A stretch of DNA of 64,000 bases from Streptomyces blattellae (GCF_009709555.1 NZ_WJBG01000242.1:18608-82607), one strand, 5' to 3'. Shown: positions 49,475-58,971, counted from the stretch's first letter. Numbers and translations: made by a program. Notes: generated by a model not told the origin, from the letters alone.

Positions 49475-50652
49475 CCGACGCCGGAGAACTGCGCAACCGC
49501 ACACGGGATGTGCTGGCCGCCCACCCACCCGCCACCACGGAACGCCTCGACTTCCTCAAGGCCCGCTTCGACGCCGGACTCGCCTGGGTGCACTTCCCCG
49601 AGGGTCTCGGCGGGCTCGGCGCCCCGCGTTCCCTCCAGGCCGTCGTGGACGCCGAGTTGGAGGCGGCCGGCGCCCCGGACAACGACCCGCGGCGCATCGG
49701 CATCGGCCTCGGGATGGCGGCGCCGACGATCCTGAAATACGGCACGGAGGACCAGAAGCAGCGGTTCCTCAGGCCGCTGTGGGTGGGCGAGGAGGTCTGG
49801 TGCCAGCTGTTCAGCGAGCCGGGCGCCGGATCCGACCTGGCCGCGCTGGGCACGCGAGCCGTCCGGGAAGGCGATCACTGGGTCGTCAACGGACAGAAGG
49901 TGTGGACGTCCAGCGCCCATCTCGCCCGCTGGGCCATCCTCATCGCCCGCACCGATCCCGACGTGCCCAAGCACGCGGGCATCACGTACTTCGTCTGCGA
50001 CATGACCGACCCGGGCGTCGAGGTCAGGCCGCTGCGCCAGATCACCGGCGAGGCCGAGTTCAATGAGGTGTTCCTCACCGACGTCCGCATCCCGGACGCG
50101 CACCGCCTCGGGGAGGTCGGCGACGGCTGGAAGGTCGCGCAGACGACGCTGATGAACGAGCGCGTCTCGATCGGCGGCATGCGCATCCCGCGCGAGGGCG
50201 GCATGATCGGGCCGATCGCGAAGACCTGGCGAGAACGCCCCGAACTGCGCACCCACGACCTCCACCAGCGCCTGCTGAAGGTCTGGGTCGAGGCCGAGGT
50301 CGCCCGCCTCACCGGCGAGCGCCTGCGCCAGCAACTCGTCGCGGGCCAGCCCGGCTACGAGGGCTCCGGCATGAAGCTGTCCTTCGCCCGCCTCAACCAG
50401 GAGATCAGCGGCCTGGAGGTCGAACTCCTCGGCGAGGAAGGCCTGTTGTACGACGACTGGACCATGCGCCGCCCGGAACTGGTCGACTTCACCGGCCGTG
50501 ACGCCGGCTACCGCTACCTCCGCTCCAAGGGCAACAGCATCGAGGGCGGGACCAGCGAGGTCCTGCTGAACATCGTGGCCGAGCGCGTGCTGGGCCTGCC
50601 CGCCGAGCCGCGCACCGACAAGGACGCCGCGTGGAAGGACCTGACCCGATGA
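49471..50652 (+). CDS. acyl-CoA dehydrogenase (catalytic-type subunit)
   Basis: 393 residues. FAD-binding motifs LFSEPGAGSDLAALGTRA and WVVNGQKVWTSSAHLARW; the C terminus has NSIEGGTSEVLLNIVAERV with a candidate base Glu. The sequence resembles mycobacterial FadE pairs used in steroid or branched-chain degradation. Overlaps the next dehydrogenase by ATGA. Confidence 0.93.
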   Translation: MTDAGELRNRTRDVLAAHPPATTERLDFLKARFDAGLAWVHFPEGLGGLGAPRSLQAVVDAELEAAGAPDNDPRRIGIGLGMAAPTILKYGTEDQKQRFLRPLWVGEEVWCQLFSEPGAGSDLAALGTRAVREGDHWVVNGQKVWTSSAHLARWAILIARTDPDVPKHAGITYFVCDMTDPGVEVRPLRQITGEAEFNEVFLTDVRIPDAHRLGEVGDGWKVAQTTLMNERVSIGGMRIPREGGMIGPIAKTWRERPELRTHDLHQRLLKVWVEAEVARLTGERLRQQLVAGQPGYEGSGMKLSFARLNQEISGLEVELLGEEGLLYDDWTMRRPELVDFTGRDAGYRYLRSKGNSIEGGTSEVLLNIVAERVLGLPAEPRTDKDAAWKDLTR

Positions 50653-51728
50653 GTGACCTTCTGTACTCGGAGGAAGAGGACGCGCTGCGCGCCGCCGTCC
50701 GTGACCTGCTCACCGACCACTGCGACGCGGCCGGCGTGATCGCCCGCACCGAGTCCGGCGCCCCGCACGACCTGTCCCTGTGGAAGTCGCTCGCCGACGG
50801 CATGGGCCTCGCGGGCCTGCTCGTCCCAGAGGCGCAGGGCGGCCAGGGCGCCACACACCGCGAAGTCGCCGTCGTCCTGGAGGAGTTGGGGCGGGCCGTC
50901 GCCCCGGTGCCCTATCTGACGAGCGCCGTGGTCGCCACGGAGGCCCTGCTGGCGTGCGAGGCCGGCGACCTGCTCGCCGAGCTGGCGTCCGGGCGCAGGA
51001 TCGGCGCCCTCGCCGTCGCCCTGAGCGTCGCTCCGGACGGCGCCTTCAAGACCGTACGGCTGGAAGACGGCACCCTGCACGGCGAGTCGACCGGCATCGC
51101 GGACGCGTCGGCCGCGGACGTGCTGCTGGTGCCCGCGGACGACGGTGGGCTGTACGCCGTGGACGCCGATGCCGACGCCGTCACCGTCGTACCGCAGGTG
51201 TCGCTGGACCTGACCCGGCCGGTGGCGCGCGTGGTGCTGGAAGGGGCTCGCGGGCGCCGGGTGGGCGATGCCGAACCCGCCGTACGACGGGCGCTGCGGG
51301 CCGGAGCCGGGCTGCTCGCGTCCGAGCAACTCGGGCTCGCCGACTGGGCGCTGACCGAGACGGTCCGGTACCTCAAGGAACGCAAGCAGTTCAACCGGCC
51401 CGTCGGCGGGTTCCAGGCGCTCAAGCACCGGCTCGCGCAGCTGTGGCTGGAGGTCGTCAACCTGCGCGCCGCCGCCCGGAACGCGGCCGACGCGCTCGCG
51501 ACCGGCGAGGACGTCGAGGTGGCGGTCGCCGTCGCGCAGGCCTACGCGGCGGGCGCCGCCGTCCACACCGCCGAGGAGGCGCTGCAGTTGCACGGCGGTA
51601 TCGGGATGACCTGGGAGCACCCGGTGCACCTGTGCCTGAAGCGGGCCAAGGCGGACTCGATCGCCTACGGCACCTCGGGTGGCCACCGTGCCGCGCTGGC
51701 CGAACTGGTCGACCTGCGCGCCCCCTGA
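50649..51728 (+). CDS. acyl-CoA dehydrogenase-like partner subunit
   Basis: 359 residues. The N and C domains are clear (GLAGLLVPEAQGGQGATHRE, YLKERKQFNRPVGGFQALKH, LQLHGGIGMTWEHPVHLCLK), but the C-terminal motif usually holding the catalytic Glu reads SIAYGTSGGHR, without Glu. The middle beta domain is also short of the usual SEPxAGSD. Together with the preceding gene it probably forms an alpha2beta2 heterotetramer. Confidence 0.9.
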   Translation: MSDLLYSEEEDALRAAVRDLLTDHCDAAGVIARTESGAPHDLSLWKSLADGMGLAGLLVPEAQGGQGATHREVAVVLEELGRAVAPVPYLTSAVVATEALLACEAGDLLAELASGRRIGALAVALSVAPDGAFKTVRLEDGTLHGESTGIADASAADVLLVPADDGGLYAVDADADAVTVVPQVSLDLTRPVARVVLEGARGRRVGDAEPAVRRALRAGAGLLASEQLGLADWALTETVRYLKERKQFNRPVGGFQALKHRLAQLWLEVVNLRAAARNAADALATGEDVEVAVAVAQAYAAGAAVHTAEEALQLHGGIGMTWEHPVHLCLKRAKADSIAYGTSGGHRAALAELVDLRAP

Positions 51729-51749
51729 CGTACACCTGGGAGTAGACCG

Positions 51750-51783
51750 CGAGAAGCCCGCCCCACCAGGGGCGGGCTTCTCG
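51750..51783. terminator. perfect hairpin after the acyl-CoA dehydrogenase operon
   Basis: 15-bp arms (CGAGAAGCCCGCCCC / GGGGCGGGCTTCTCG) around a 4-nt loop acca, 21 bp after the stop at 51728. Arms have no mismatch. Confidence 0.9.
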
Positions 51784-51913
51784 GTGTGCGGTGGGCCACG
51801 GAAGTGAACTCACGGCGGCAGTCCGGCCAACTCCCTTTACCAAGGGGTTTCTTGGGCCCCACTCGAACGCATACTCGCTGGAGTTTCAATCCGGAACTCC
51901 TCGGGGAGCGAGC

Positions 51914-52780
51914 ATGGCCCACATCACCCGTCGCAGAGCCCTCACCCTCGGCACCGCCCTCGCGGGCGCGGTCGTGGCGCCCGCCTCACAGGCGCTGGCG
52001 GGCGAGCGGAAGAAGCACCACCCCCGCCCGCTCTGGCGCGCTCACGCACACAACGACTACGAGCACCCCCGTCCCCTCCTCGACGCCCTCGACCACCGCT
52101 TCGGCAGCGTCGAGGCCGACATCTGGCTCGTCGGCGACCAGCTTCTCGTCGCCCACGACGTGGTCGACCTCGACCCGGCCCGCACCCTCGAATCCCTCTA
52201 CCTGGACACGCTCGCGTCACGCGTGAAGGCCAACCACGGTTCCGTCCACCGGGGTCACCGCGGCTCGCTCCAACTGCTCATCGACATCAAGACCGAGGGC
52301 TCGTCGACCTACCTCGAACTCGACCGGCACCTGCGGCGCTACAAGGGCCTGTTCACCACCTACGCGCGCGGCCGGGTGCACCCCGGCCCCGTCACCGCGG
52401 TGATCTCCGGCGACCGCGCGGCCCGCGTCCCCATGGAGGCCCAGACCGTGCGCCGGGCCTTCTACGACGGCCGGCTCGCCGACCTCGGCACCTCCGCGCC
52501 CGCCTCCTTCGTCCCGCTGATCAGTGACAACTGGACGCTCAACTTCACCTGGCTGGGCGTGGGCGCCTTCCCCGCCGCCGAGCGGCAGAAGCTGCACACC
52601 ATCGTCCAGGCCGCGCACGCACGCGGACAGGAGGTCCGCTTCTGGGCCACCCCGGACCTCGCGGGCCCGGCCCGGGACGCCCTGTGGACGCAGCTCCTCG
52701 CCGCCGACGTCGACTACCTCAACACCGACGACCTGACCGGCCTGGAAGCCTTCCTGGACGCGCACTCGGCCTCAATGTAA
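51914..52780 (+). CDS. exported PI-PLC/glycerophosphodiester-phosphodiesterase-like protein
   Basis: 288 residues. The N terminus MAHITRRRALTLGTALAGAV is a twin-arginine signal (RRRALTLG). The mature part begins a GDPD/PLC barrel: WRAHAHNDYEHPRPLL with the first His and Asn-Asp, FGSVEADIWLVGDQLLVAHD with Glu-x-Asp and the second His. LLIDIKTEG continues the pattern. Substrate lipid unknown. Single gene. Confidence 0.85.
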   Translation: MAHITRRRALTLGTALAGAVVAPASQALAGERKKHHPRPLWRAHAHNDYEHPRPLLDALDHRFGSVEADIWLVGDQLLVAHDVVDLDPARTLESLYLDTLASRVKANHGSVHRGHRGSLQLLIDIKTEGSSTYLELDRHLRRYKGLFTTYARGRVHPGPVTAVISGDRAARVPMEAQTVRRAFYDGRLADLGTSAPASFVPLISDNWTLNFTWLGVGAFPAAERQKLHTIVQAAHARGQEVRFWATPDLAGPARDALWTQLLAADVDYLNTDDLTGLEAFLDAHSASM

Positions 52781-52890
52781 CGGCGGGACACCACACGTTC
52801 GGAGCACACTCCAGCCGCCCGGACGAACCCTCCGCTACGCCACACTCGGGGCCGAACGCCGCGAAGCGGACGTGGCGGAGGAGGTTTTCG

Positions 52891-53085
52891 ATGGCCGTGT
52901 CCATCTCGGTGGTGCTGCTGCTGTTGGTCCTGGCGGTGGTCTTCCTGCGCAACGGCGGGCTGAAGCCCACCCACGCGATCGTCTGCGTGCTGCTCGGCTT
53001 CTACATGGCGAGTTCGAGCATGGCGCCGACCATTGAGAGCGGCCTCACGGCGACAGCGGACATCGTCAGCAGTCTGAGACCGTGA
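52891..53085 (+). CDS. small two-helix membrane protein
   Basis: 64 residues with GGAGGAGG before the ATG. Helix 1 is VSISVVLLLLVLAVVFL, a KPTHAIV turn, and helix 2 AIVCVLLGFYMASSSM, then a polar end (TATADIVSSLRP). Very similar small proteins recur in Streptomyces, some beside conjugative-element genes; function unknown. It ends 14 bp before the convergent glycosidase gene. Confidence 0.75.
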   Translation: MAVSISVVLLLLVLAVVFLRNGGLKPTHAIVCVLLGFYMASSSMAPTIESGLTATADIVSSLRP

Positions 53086-53099
53086 GGCCACCGCGGCGG

Positions 53100-54338
53100 T
53101 CACTGGACTGAGAAGACCCCGATGCCGTTCGGGACGGGGCGTTCCGCGCCGCCGGAGGGGTGGTTGCGTACCGTGACCGCGGTCGCGCCCGGCGCGCGGG
53201 CGACCAGCGTCGACGACCCGCCGCCGTCCAGGTTGAACGCGTCGGCCGAACCCAGCTTCCGCATGGTCTCGGCCAGTTCGGCGATCGTCAGACCCGTGCG
53301 GTACTCGGCGGCGCCGTCCAGCGCGAGCAGAAGCACCCGGCGCCCGCCGTCCGCGATGCCCACGGCGGTCCGCACGGCCCCCGTCCTGTTGTCCAGCCCC
53401 GGAAGCGGCTGTCCGCCCGTCAGGACCGGATGGCCGCCCAGGGCGAAGCGGAACGGCGTCCCGGCCGTGGACGGCATCAGCTGGTGCTGTACCGTCACGG
53501 GCTCACCCACGGAGAACTTGCGCAGCTGCTGCGCCCCCGCCTCCCGGCCGACCAGCACGGTCGTCCCCTGGGCGATGGGCCCGCTGCCCGGGGCGTCCGC
53601 GGCCGAGACGACCTTTCCGCCGCGGACCTTCACCTCGTAGGTGTCCGTGCTGCACGGCGCGGCGCGGTTCGTGTCCGTGCCGCAGGTGGCGCGCACCCGG
53701 GAGACGCTGCCCCATTGGGTGGTGAAAGCGCCGACGGAGCCCACCGGCAGGGCGTACTGGTTGAGCCCGCCGAGCGGCAACTGCCCCTCGGCCGTGCGGA
53801 CCGATCCCTTCAGCGAGAGGCTGTCCAGCCGGGCCCGCTGGTCGGCGCCGACACCGAACACGTCCTTCGTGCTCGTGCCGGGAGGCAGCGACGGGCCGAA
53901 GCGCTGGCCGCGCGGCACCGCGGCCTTCAGCGCACCGCCCTCGGCGACCGCCGGGCCCACGCTCGCGCCCGTCGCCGCCACGCCGGGGTGCTGGGTCTCG
54001 CTCATGTTGAAGAAGTCGCCGTTGATGCCCGCGACGGCGCCCTGGGCGCCGGCCAGTCGCGAGACCTTCGCGCGTGCGGCCACCGTTCCCGGATACAGCA
54101 GACCGAGCCGGACCTTCGGATCGCCCAGGTCGACGCTGAGCACATGAGCACGCGTCACACCCTTGGCCGCCTCGATGTCGATCTGCTCGTATGTGACACC
54201 CTGCGCGATCCGGGTGCCGCCCTGGACGGCGCCGGCCGGTGCCGCCCCCACCAGGGCCGCACCGGCCAGCGCGCCGAATGCCGTGAGAAAAGCCAGTACC
54301 GTCCTGCCTGCTGCGAACCGTCCCTGACGACGCGTCAC
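53100..54338 (-). CDS. exported phosphodiester glycosidase (NAGPA domain)
   Basis: 412 residues, GTG start. A signal peptide (TVLAFLTAFGALAGAALVG to PAGA) is followed by a domain typical of NAGPA/phosphodiester alpha-glucosaminidase proteins: AVAGINGDFFNM, VLLLALDGAAEYRTGLTIAEL and DAFNLDGGGSSTLVAR. In bacteria this family trims phosphodiester-linked sugars, perhaps from teichoic acid or spore envelope polymers. Two Cys (CGTDTNRAAPC) may form a disulphide. Confidence 0.88.
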   Translation of the reverse strand: MTRRQGRFAAGRTVLAFLTAFGALAGAALVGAAPAGAVQGGTRIAQGVTYEQIDIEAAKGVTRAHVLSVDLGDPKVRLGLLYPGTVAARAKVSRLAGAQGAVAGINGDFFNMSETQHPGVAATGASVGPAVAEGGALKAAVPRGQRFGPSLPPGTSTKDVFGVGADQRARLDSLSLKGSVRTAEGQLPLGGLNQYALPVGSVGAFTTQWGSVSRVRATCGTDTNRAAPCSTDTYEVKVRGGKVVSAADAPGSGPIAQGTTVLVGREAGAQQLRKFSVGEPVTVQHQLMPSTAGTPFRFALGGHPVLTGGQPLPGLDNRTGAVRTAVGIADGGRRVLLLALDGAAEYRTGLTIAELAETMRKLGSADAFNLDGGGSSTLVARAPGATAVTVRNHPSGGAERPVPNGIGVFSVQ

Positions 54339-54342
54339 CGTA

Positions 54343-54381
54343 CCCCCTGAGGGCTCGTCACATCTCCTTGAACTCAGGGGG
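54343..54381. promoter_or_regulatory. inverted repeat upstream of the glycosidase gene
   Basis: CCCCCTGAG / CTCAGGGGG arms with 21 bp between, starting 5 bp upstream of the GTG at 54338. It could be a leader stem occluding the start or the terminator of the DUF779 transcript. A second dyad GGCGGT-g-ACCGCC lies nearby at about 54394. Confidence 0.45.
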
Positions 54382-54413
54382 ATTGGACCAGACGGCGGTG
54401 ACCGCCGGGGTGC

Positions 54414-54773
54414 CTAAGCGCCGACTACGCGCGAACGGATCAGAAAACGCACCCCCTCGGGTGCCTCCAGTGAGAAGCCGCTGCCCCGGCCCTCGACGAC
54501 GTCGACGATCAGCCGGGTGTGGCTCCACACCTCGTACTGACTCCTCGACATCCAGAAGCCCACCCGCTCCTCGACCCCGTCCACCGCCAGCTCCGCGAGC
54601 AGCACGTCCGAGCCGCCCGTACGGAACTCGCCCTCCGGGTAACACATGGGCGCACTGCCGTCGCAGCAGCCGCCGGACTGATGGAACATCAGCGGACCGT
54701 GCGCCTGCCGCAGCCGACGCAACAGGTCGGCGGCCGCGGGCGTCAGCTCGACACGCGGGGTCTCTTCATGCAT
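54414..54773 (-). CDS. DUF779 protein
   Basis: 119 residues from ATG 54773. The DUF779 core is visible: GPLMFHQSGGCCDGSAPMCY with three Cys, DVLLAELAVDGVEERVGFWM, and WSHTRLIVDVVEGRGSGFSL. DUF779 genes normally sit next to an NAD aldehyde dehydrogenase and are thought to be metal-binding partners; none is adjacent here. Confidence 0.9.
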   Translation of the reverse strand: MHEETPRVELTPAAADLLRRLRQAHGPLMFHQSGGCCDGSAPMCYPEGEFRTGGSDVLLAELAVDGVEERVGFWMSRSQYEVWSHTRLIVDVVEGRGSGFSLEAPEGVRFLIRSRVVGA

Positions 54774-54882
54774 GCCGACAGCGCAGCACGCGGGAGGTTG
54801 CGAGGGGGTTGCAGAGGGACGGGCCGCTCGGGTGACTGCCCGCGCCGGTACGGCAGTCACCCGGCCCCGCGCTCGCCTGCCG

Positions 54883-57800
54883 CTACACGATCTCCACGAG
54901 CAGGTCTCCGCCCTCCACCTGCTGGATGCGGTTGATGGCCAGCCTGGCCACCCGGCCCGCCGTCGGCGCGGTGATGGCGGCCTCCATCTTCATCGCCTCG
55001 ATGGTGGCCACGGTCACGCCGGCCTCCACCACGTCGCCCTCGGCGACCGCGAGCGTCACCACGCCCGCGAACGGCGCCGCCACATGCCCGGGGTTGGTCC
55101 GGTCCGCCTTCTCGGTGACCGGGGCGTCCGAGGCGGCGGCCACGTCGCGGACCTGGACCGGGCGCAGCTGGCCGTTCAGGCCGGCCATCACGGTACGCAT
55201 GCCGCGTTCGTCGGCCTCGCCGATGGCCTGCAGCTCGATGAGCAGGCGGACGCCGGGTTCGAGGTCGACGGCGTATTCCCTGGCGGGGCGCAGGCCGTAG
55301 AAGAAGTGCCTGCTGTCCAGGATGCTGGTGTCGCCGTACGACTGACGGTGGGTCTCGAACTCGCGCGTCGGGCCGGGGAAGAGCAGCCGGTTGAGCGTGG
55401 CGCGGCGGGACTTCTCCAGGCCGTCGCGGTCCTCGGCGGTCAGGTCCGCCACGGGCCTGGCGTCGGCGCGGCCCTGGAGCGCCTTCGTGCGGAACGGCTC
55501 CGGCCAGCCGCCCGGCGGGGTCCCCAGCTCGCCGCGCAGGAAGCCGATGACCGAGTCGGGGATGTCGAACCGGTCGGGCGTCGCCTCGAAGTCCTGCGGC
55601 GTCACGCCCGCTCCCACCAGGTGCAGGGCCAGGTCGCCGACCACCTTCGACGAGGGGGTGACCTTCACCAGCCGGCCGAGGATGCGGTCGGCGGCGGCGT
55701 ACATCGCCTCGATCTCCTCGAAGCGGTCGCCGAGGCCGAGCGCGACGGCCTGGGTACGCAGGTTGGACAGCTGGCCGCCGGGGATCTCGTGGTGGTAGAC
55801 CCGCCCGGTGGGGGAGGCGAGGCCCGCCTCGAACGGCGCGTACACACGGCGGACGCTCTCCCAGTACGGCTCCAGGTCCCCGACCGCCTGGAGGTCCAGG
55901 CCCGTCGGCCGCTCGGAGTGGCCGGTGGCGGCGACGATCGCCGACAGGGACGGCTGCGAGGTCGTACCCGCCATCGACGCCACCGCCCCGTCCACCGCGT
56001 CCACGCCTGCCTGGGCCGCCGCGAGGTAGGTGGCGAGCTGGCCGCCCGCGGTGTCATGGGTGTGCAGATGGACCGGCAGGCCGAACTCGCGGCGCAGGGC
56101 CGAGACGAGTGTCGCGGCGGCCGGGGCGCGCAGCAGGCCCGCCATGTCCTTGACGGCCAGAACGTGGGCGCCCGCCTCGACGATCTGCTCGGCGAGGCGC
56201 AGATAGTAGTCGAGGGTGTAGAGCCGTTCGGCGGGGTCGGACAGGTCCGCGGTGTAGCAGAGCGCGACCTCGGCGATCGCCGTCCCGGTCTCGCGTACGG
56301 CGTCGATGGCCGGGCGCATCTGGCCGACGTCGTTGAGCGCGTCGAAGATGCGGAAGATGTCGATGCCGGTGGCCGCGGCCTCCTGCACGAACGCGTCGGT
56401 CACCTCCGTGGGGTAGGGGGTGTAGCCGACGGTGTTGCGGCCGCGCAGCAGCATCTGCAGGCAGATGTTGGGCACCGCCTCGCGCAGGGCGGCCAGGCGT
56501 TCCCACGGGTCCTCGGCGAGGAAGCGCAGGGCCACGTCATAGGTGGCGCCGCCCCAGCACTCCAGGGAGAGCAACTCCGGCAGGGTGTGCGCGACGACCG
56601 GGGCGACGGCCAGCAGGTCCTTGGTGCGTACCCGGGTGGCCAGCAGGGACTGGTGGGCGTCGCGGAAGGTGGTGTCGGTGACGCCGAGCAGCGGCGACTC
56701 GCGCAGCGCCCGGGCGAAGCCCTCGGGGCCGAGTTCGGCGAGCCGCTGCCGGGAGCCGGCGGGCGGCTCACCGGCCGACCGGGCCGGCAGCTTGGTCGTG
56801 GGGTCGATGAGGTCCGGCCGCTCGCCGTGCGGCTTGTTGACGGTGACGTCGGCGAGATAGGTCAGCAGCTTGGTGCCGCGGTCCGCGGAGTGCCGCGCGG
56901 TCAGCAGGTGCGGCCGCCGCTCGATGAACGACGTCGTGACCCGGCCGGCCTGGAAGTCGGGGTCGTCCAGGACGGCCTGCAGGAACGGGATGTTCGTGGA
57001 GACCCCGCGGATGCGGAACTCGGCGACCGCGCGCCGGGCCCGGCCGATCGCGGCGGTCAGATCCCGGCCCCGGCAGGTGAGCTTCACCAGCATCGAGTCG
57101 AAGTGCGCGCTGATCTCCGTACCGGCGTGCGTGGTACCGCCGTCCAGACGGATGCCGGAGCCGCCCGGTGAGCGGTAGGCGCTGATCCGGCCGGTGTCGG
57201 GACGGAAGCCGTTGGCCGGGTCCTCGGTGGTGATACGGCACTGCAGGGCGGCGCCGCGCAGGGTGAGGGTCTCCTGGGCGAGTCCGAGGTCGGCGAGGGT
57301 CTCGCCGGAGGCGATGCGCAGCTGGGCCTGGACCAGGTCGACGTCGGTCACCTCCTCGGTGACCGTGTGCTCGACCTGGATGCGCGGATTCATCTCGATG
57401 AAGACGTGGTTGCCGTCGCGGTCGAGCAGGAACTCCACGGTGCCGGCGTTGCGGTAGCCGATCTCGCGGGCGAAGCGCACGGCGTCCGAGCAGATCCGTT
57501 CCCGCAGCTCCGGGCCGAGGTTGGGCGCGGGGGCCAGCTCGATCACCTTCTGGTGGCGGCGCTGCACCGAGCAGTCCCGCTCGAACAGGTGGATGACATC
57601 GCCCTCGCCGTCGGCGAGGATCTGCACCTCGATGTGGCGTGGCTCGACAACGGCCTTCTCCAGGAAGACGGTCGGATCACCGAAGGCGGACGCCGCCTCG
57701 CGCGAGGCCGCCTCGATCGACTCGCGCAACTGGGCGGGCGCCTCCACGCGCCGCATGCCGCGTCCCCCGCCGCCCGCGACGGCCTTCACGAACACCGGGA

Positions 57801-58257
57801 AGCCGATGTCGTCGGCGGCACGGACCAGTTCGTCGACGTCGGTCGAGGGCTGCGAGGAGCCGAGCACCGGTACGCCGGCGGCGCGGGCGGCGGCCACCGC
57901 GCGGGCCTTGTTGCCGGTCAGCTCCAGCGTGCCGGCGTCCGGCCCGACGAAGGTGATGCCCGCCTCCTCGCAGGCACGGGCCAGTTCGGGGTTCTCGGAG
58001 AGGAAGCCGTAGCCCGGGTAGACGGCGTCGGCTCCGGCCCGCTGAGCCGCTCGTACGATCTCGTCGACCGAGAGATAGGCCCGCACCGGGTGGCCCGGCT
58101 CACCGATCTCGTACGCCTCGTCCGCCTTGAGCCGGTGCAGCGAGTTGCGGTCCTCGTGCGGAAACACGGCGACGGTCCGTGCCCCCAGCTCATAGCCGGC
58201 GCGGAACGCACGAATGGCGATCTCGCCTCGGTTGGCGACCAGTACCTTGCGGAACAT
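54883..58257 (-). CDS. pyc: pyruvate carboxylase
   Basis: 1124-residue biotin enzyme making oxaloacetate from pyruvate and bicarbonate. Order: biotin carboxylase (1-450; MFRKVLVANRGEIAIRAFRA, KAVAGGGGRGMRRV), carboxyltransferase (about 525-800; DTTFRDAHQSLLATRVRTKD, HTHDTAGGQLATYLAA), allosteric linker, and biotin carrier ending with Lys1090 in IEAMKMEAAI. All catalytic motifs are intact. ATG 58257 is followed upstream by an 89-bp gap from the TetR gene, so the two could be cotranscribed. Confidence 0.97.
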   Translation of the reverse strand: MFRKVLVANRGEIAIRAFRAGYELGARTVAVFPHEDRNSLHRLKADEAYEIGEPGHPVRAYLSVDEIVRAAQRAGADAVYPGYGFLSENPELARACEEAGITFVGPDAGTLELTGNKARAVAAARAAGVPVLGSSQPSTDVDELVRAADDIGFPVFVKAVAGGGGRGMRRVEAPAQLRESIEAASREAASAFGDPTVFLEKAVVEPRHIEVQILADGEGDVIHLFERDCSVQRRHQKVIELAPAPNLGPELRERICSDAVRFAREIGYRNAGTVEFLLDRDGNHVFIEMNPRIQVEHTVTEEVTDVDLVQAQLRIASGETLADLGLAQETLTLRGAALQCRITTEDPANGFRPDTGRISAYRSPGGSGIRLDGGTTHAGTEISAHFDSMLVKLTCRGRDLTAAIGRARRAVAEFRIRGVSTNIPFLQAVLDDPDFQAGRVTTSFIERRPHLLTARHSADRGTKLLTYLADVTVNKPHGERPDLIDPTTKLPARSAGEPPAGSRQRLAELGPEGFARALRESPLLGVTDTTFRDAHQSLLATRVRTKDLLAVAPVVAHTLPELLSLECWGGATYDVALRFLAEDPWERLAALREAVPNICLQMLLRGRNTVGYTPYPTEVTDAFVQEAAATGIDIFRIFDALNDVGQMRPAIDAVRETGTAIAEVALCYTADLSDPAERLYTLDYYLRLAEQIVEAGAHVLAVKDMAGLLRAPAAATLVSALRREFGLPVHLHTHDTAGGQLATYLAAAQAGVDAVDGAVASMAGTTSQPSLSAIVAATGHSERPTGLDLQAVGDLEPYWESVRRVYAPFEAGLASPTGRVYHHEIPGGQLSNLRTQAVALGLGDRFEEIEAMYAAADRILGRLVKVTPSSKVVGDLALHLVGAGVTPQDFEATPDRFDIPDSVIGFLRGELGTPPGGWPEPFRTKALQGRADARPVADLTAEDRDGLEKSRRATLNRLLFPGPTREFETHRQSYGDTSILDSRHFFYGLRPAREYAVDLEPGVRLLIELQAIGEADERGMRTVMAGLNGQLRPVQVRDVAAASDAPVTEKADRTNPGHVAAPFAGVVTLAVAEGDVVEAGVTVATIEAMKMEAAITAPTAGRVARLAINRIQQVEGGDLLVEIV

Positions 58258-58346
58258 CCTGGATCCCTTCGCGGCCTGCCCGTGACGACGACCATGGTGT
58301 CTGCGACGCCCCCGATACGCCATGTGAGCCGGGACACCAAAAAAAC

Positions 58347-58928
58347 TCACCGCGGCCCAGGGGCTCCCACCCGCAGGCCGTCCATGATGAGGTCGAGGAG
58401 TCGACCGGACTTGGCCCGCCAGTCCCCATGGTTGTCGATCTGCCAGATGCCGGCTATGGCGAGGATGAAGTCGTCGGCTGTCAGATCCGGGCGGATGGTG
58501 CCGGCCTCGTGGTTGGCGTGGATCAGGAGTTCGATCGCGTCGACCACCAGGGAGTATCCCGGTTTTGCCGGGCTTCCCGTCGCGCTGATGGCCTGGCGCA
58601 GTGCGTCGGCCAGACCGGCCCTGGCCATGGCGAAGTAGGCGAGGCGGCTCATCCACTCGCGCAGGGCCTCATCGGGTCTGCCGCTCAGCAGCAACTCGGA
58701 CGCGCTATCGGCGAGATGCTGCACCTCGCGCTGGTGGACCTCCAGGACGAGCGCCTCGCGGTTGGGGAAGTTCCGGTACAGCGTTCCTTGCCCGACCCCG
58801 GCCTTTTTGGCGATCAGGCTGAGTGGGGCGTCCGCGAACAGCGAGAGCTCGGTCAGCGCCACCGCCAGGATGCGCTCGCGATTGCGTTGCGCGTCCGAGC
58901 GCTGAGGCACCTCGTTCTTCGGTTCCAC
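58347..58928 (-). CDS. TetR-family regulator
   Basis: 193 residues, GTG start. The HTH is RNRERILAVALTELSLFADA followed by LSLIAKKAGVGQGTLYRNF and PNREALVLEVH; the C-terminal domain resembles TetR_C_13/SbtR types. It is divergent from the molybdo-oxidase operon, with two CGGAC-N4-GTCCG sites between, and upstream of pyc. Oxidase genes are the likely target; control of pyc is possible. Confidence 0.93.
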   Translation of the reverse strand: MEPKNEVPQRSDAQRNRERILAVALTELSLFADAPLSLIAKKAGVGQGTLYRNFPNREALVLEVHQREVQHLADSASELLLSGRPDEALREWMSRLAYFAMARAGLADALRQAISATGSPAKPGYSLVVDAIELLIHANHEAGTIRPDLTADDFILAIAGIWQIDNHGDWRAKSGRLLDLIMDGLRVGAPGPR

Positions 58929-58971
58929 TCGTCCACCTCCCCGGGTGTGCCCCGGCCTTCCGCTTGCTAAC

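Noticed and set aside
51750..51783. The perfect hairpin as an attachment or operator site
   Set aside because: Its place right after an operon stop, 15-bp arms and 4-nt loop are those of a Streptomyces terminator; no integrase or tRNA is near.
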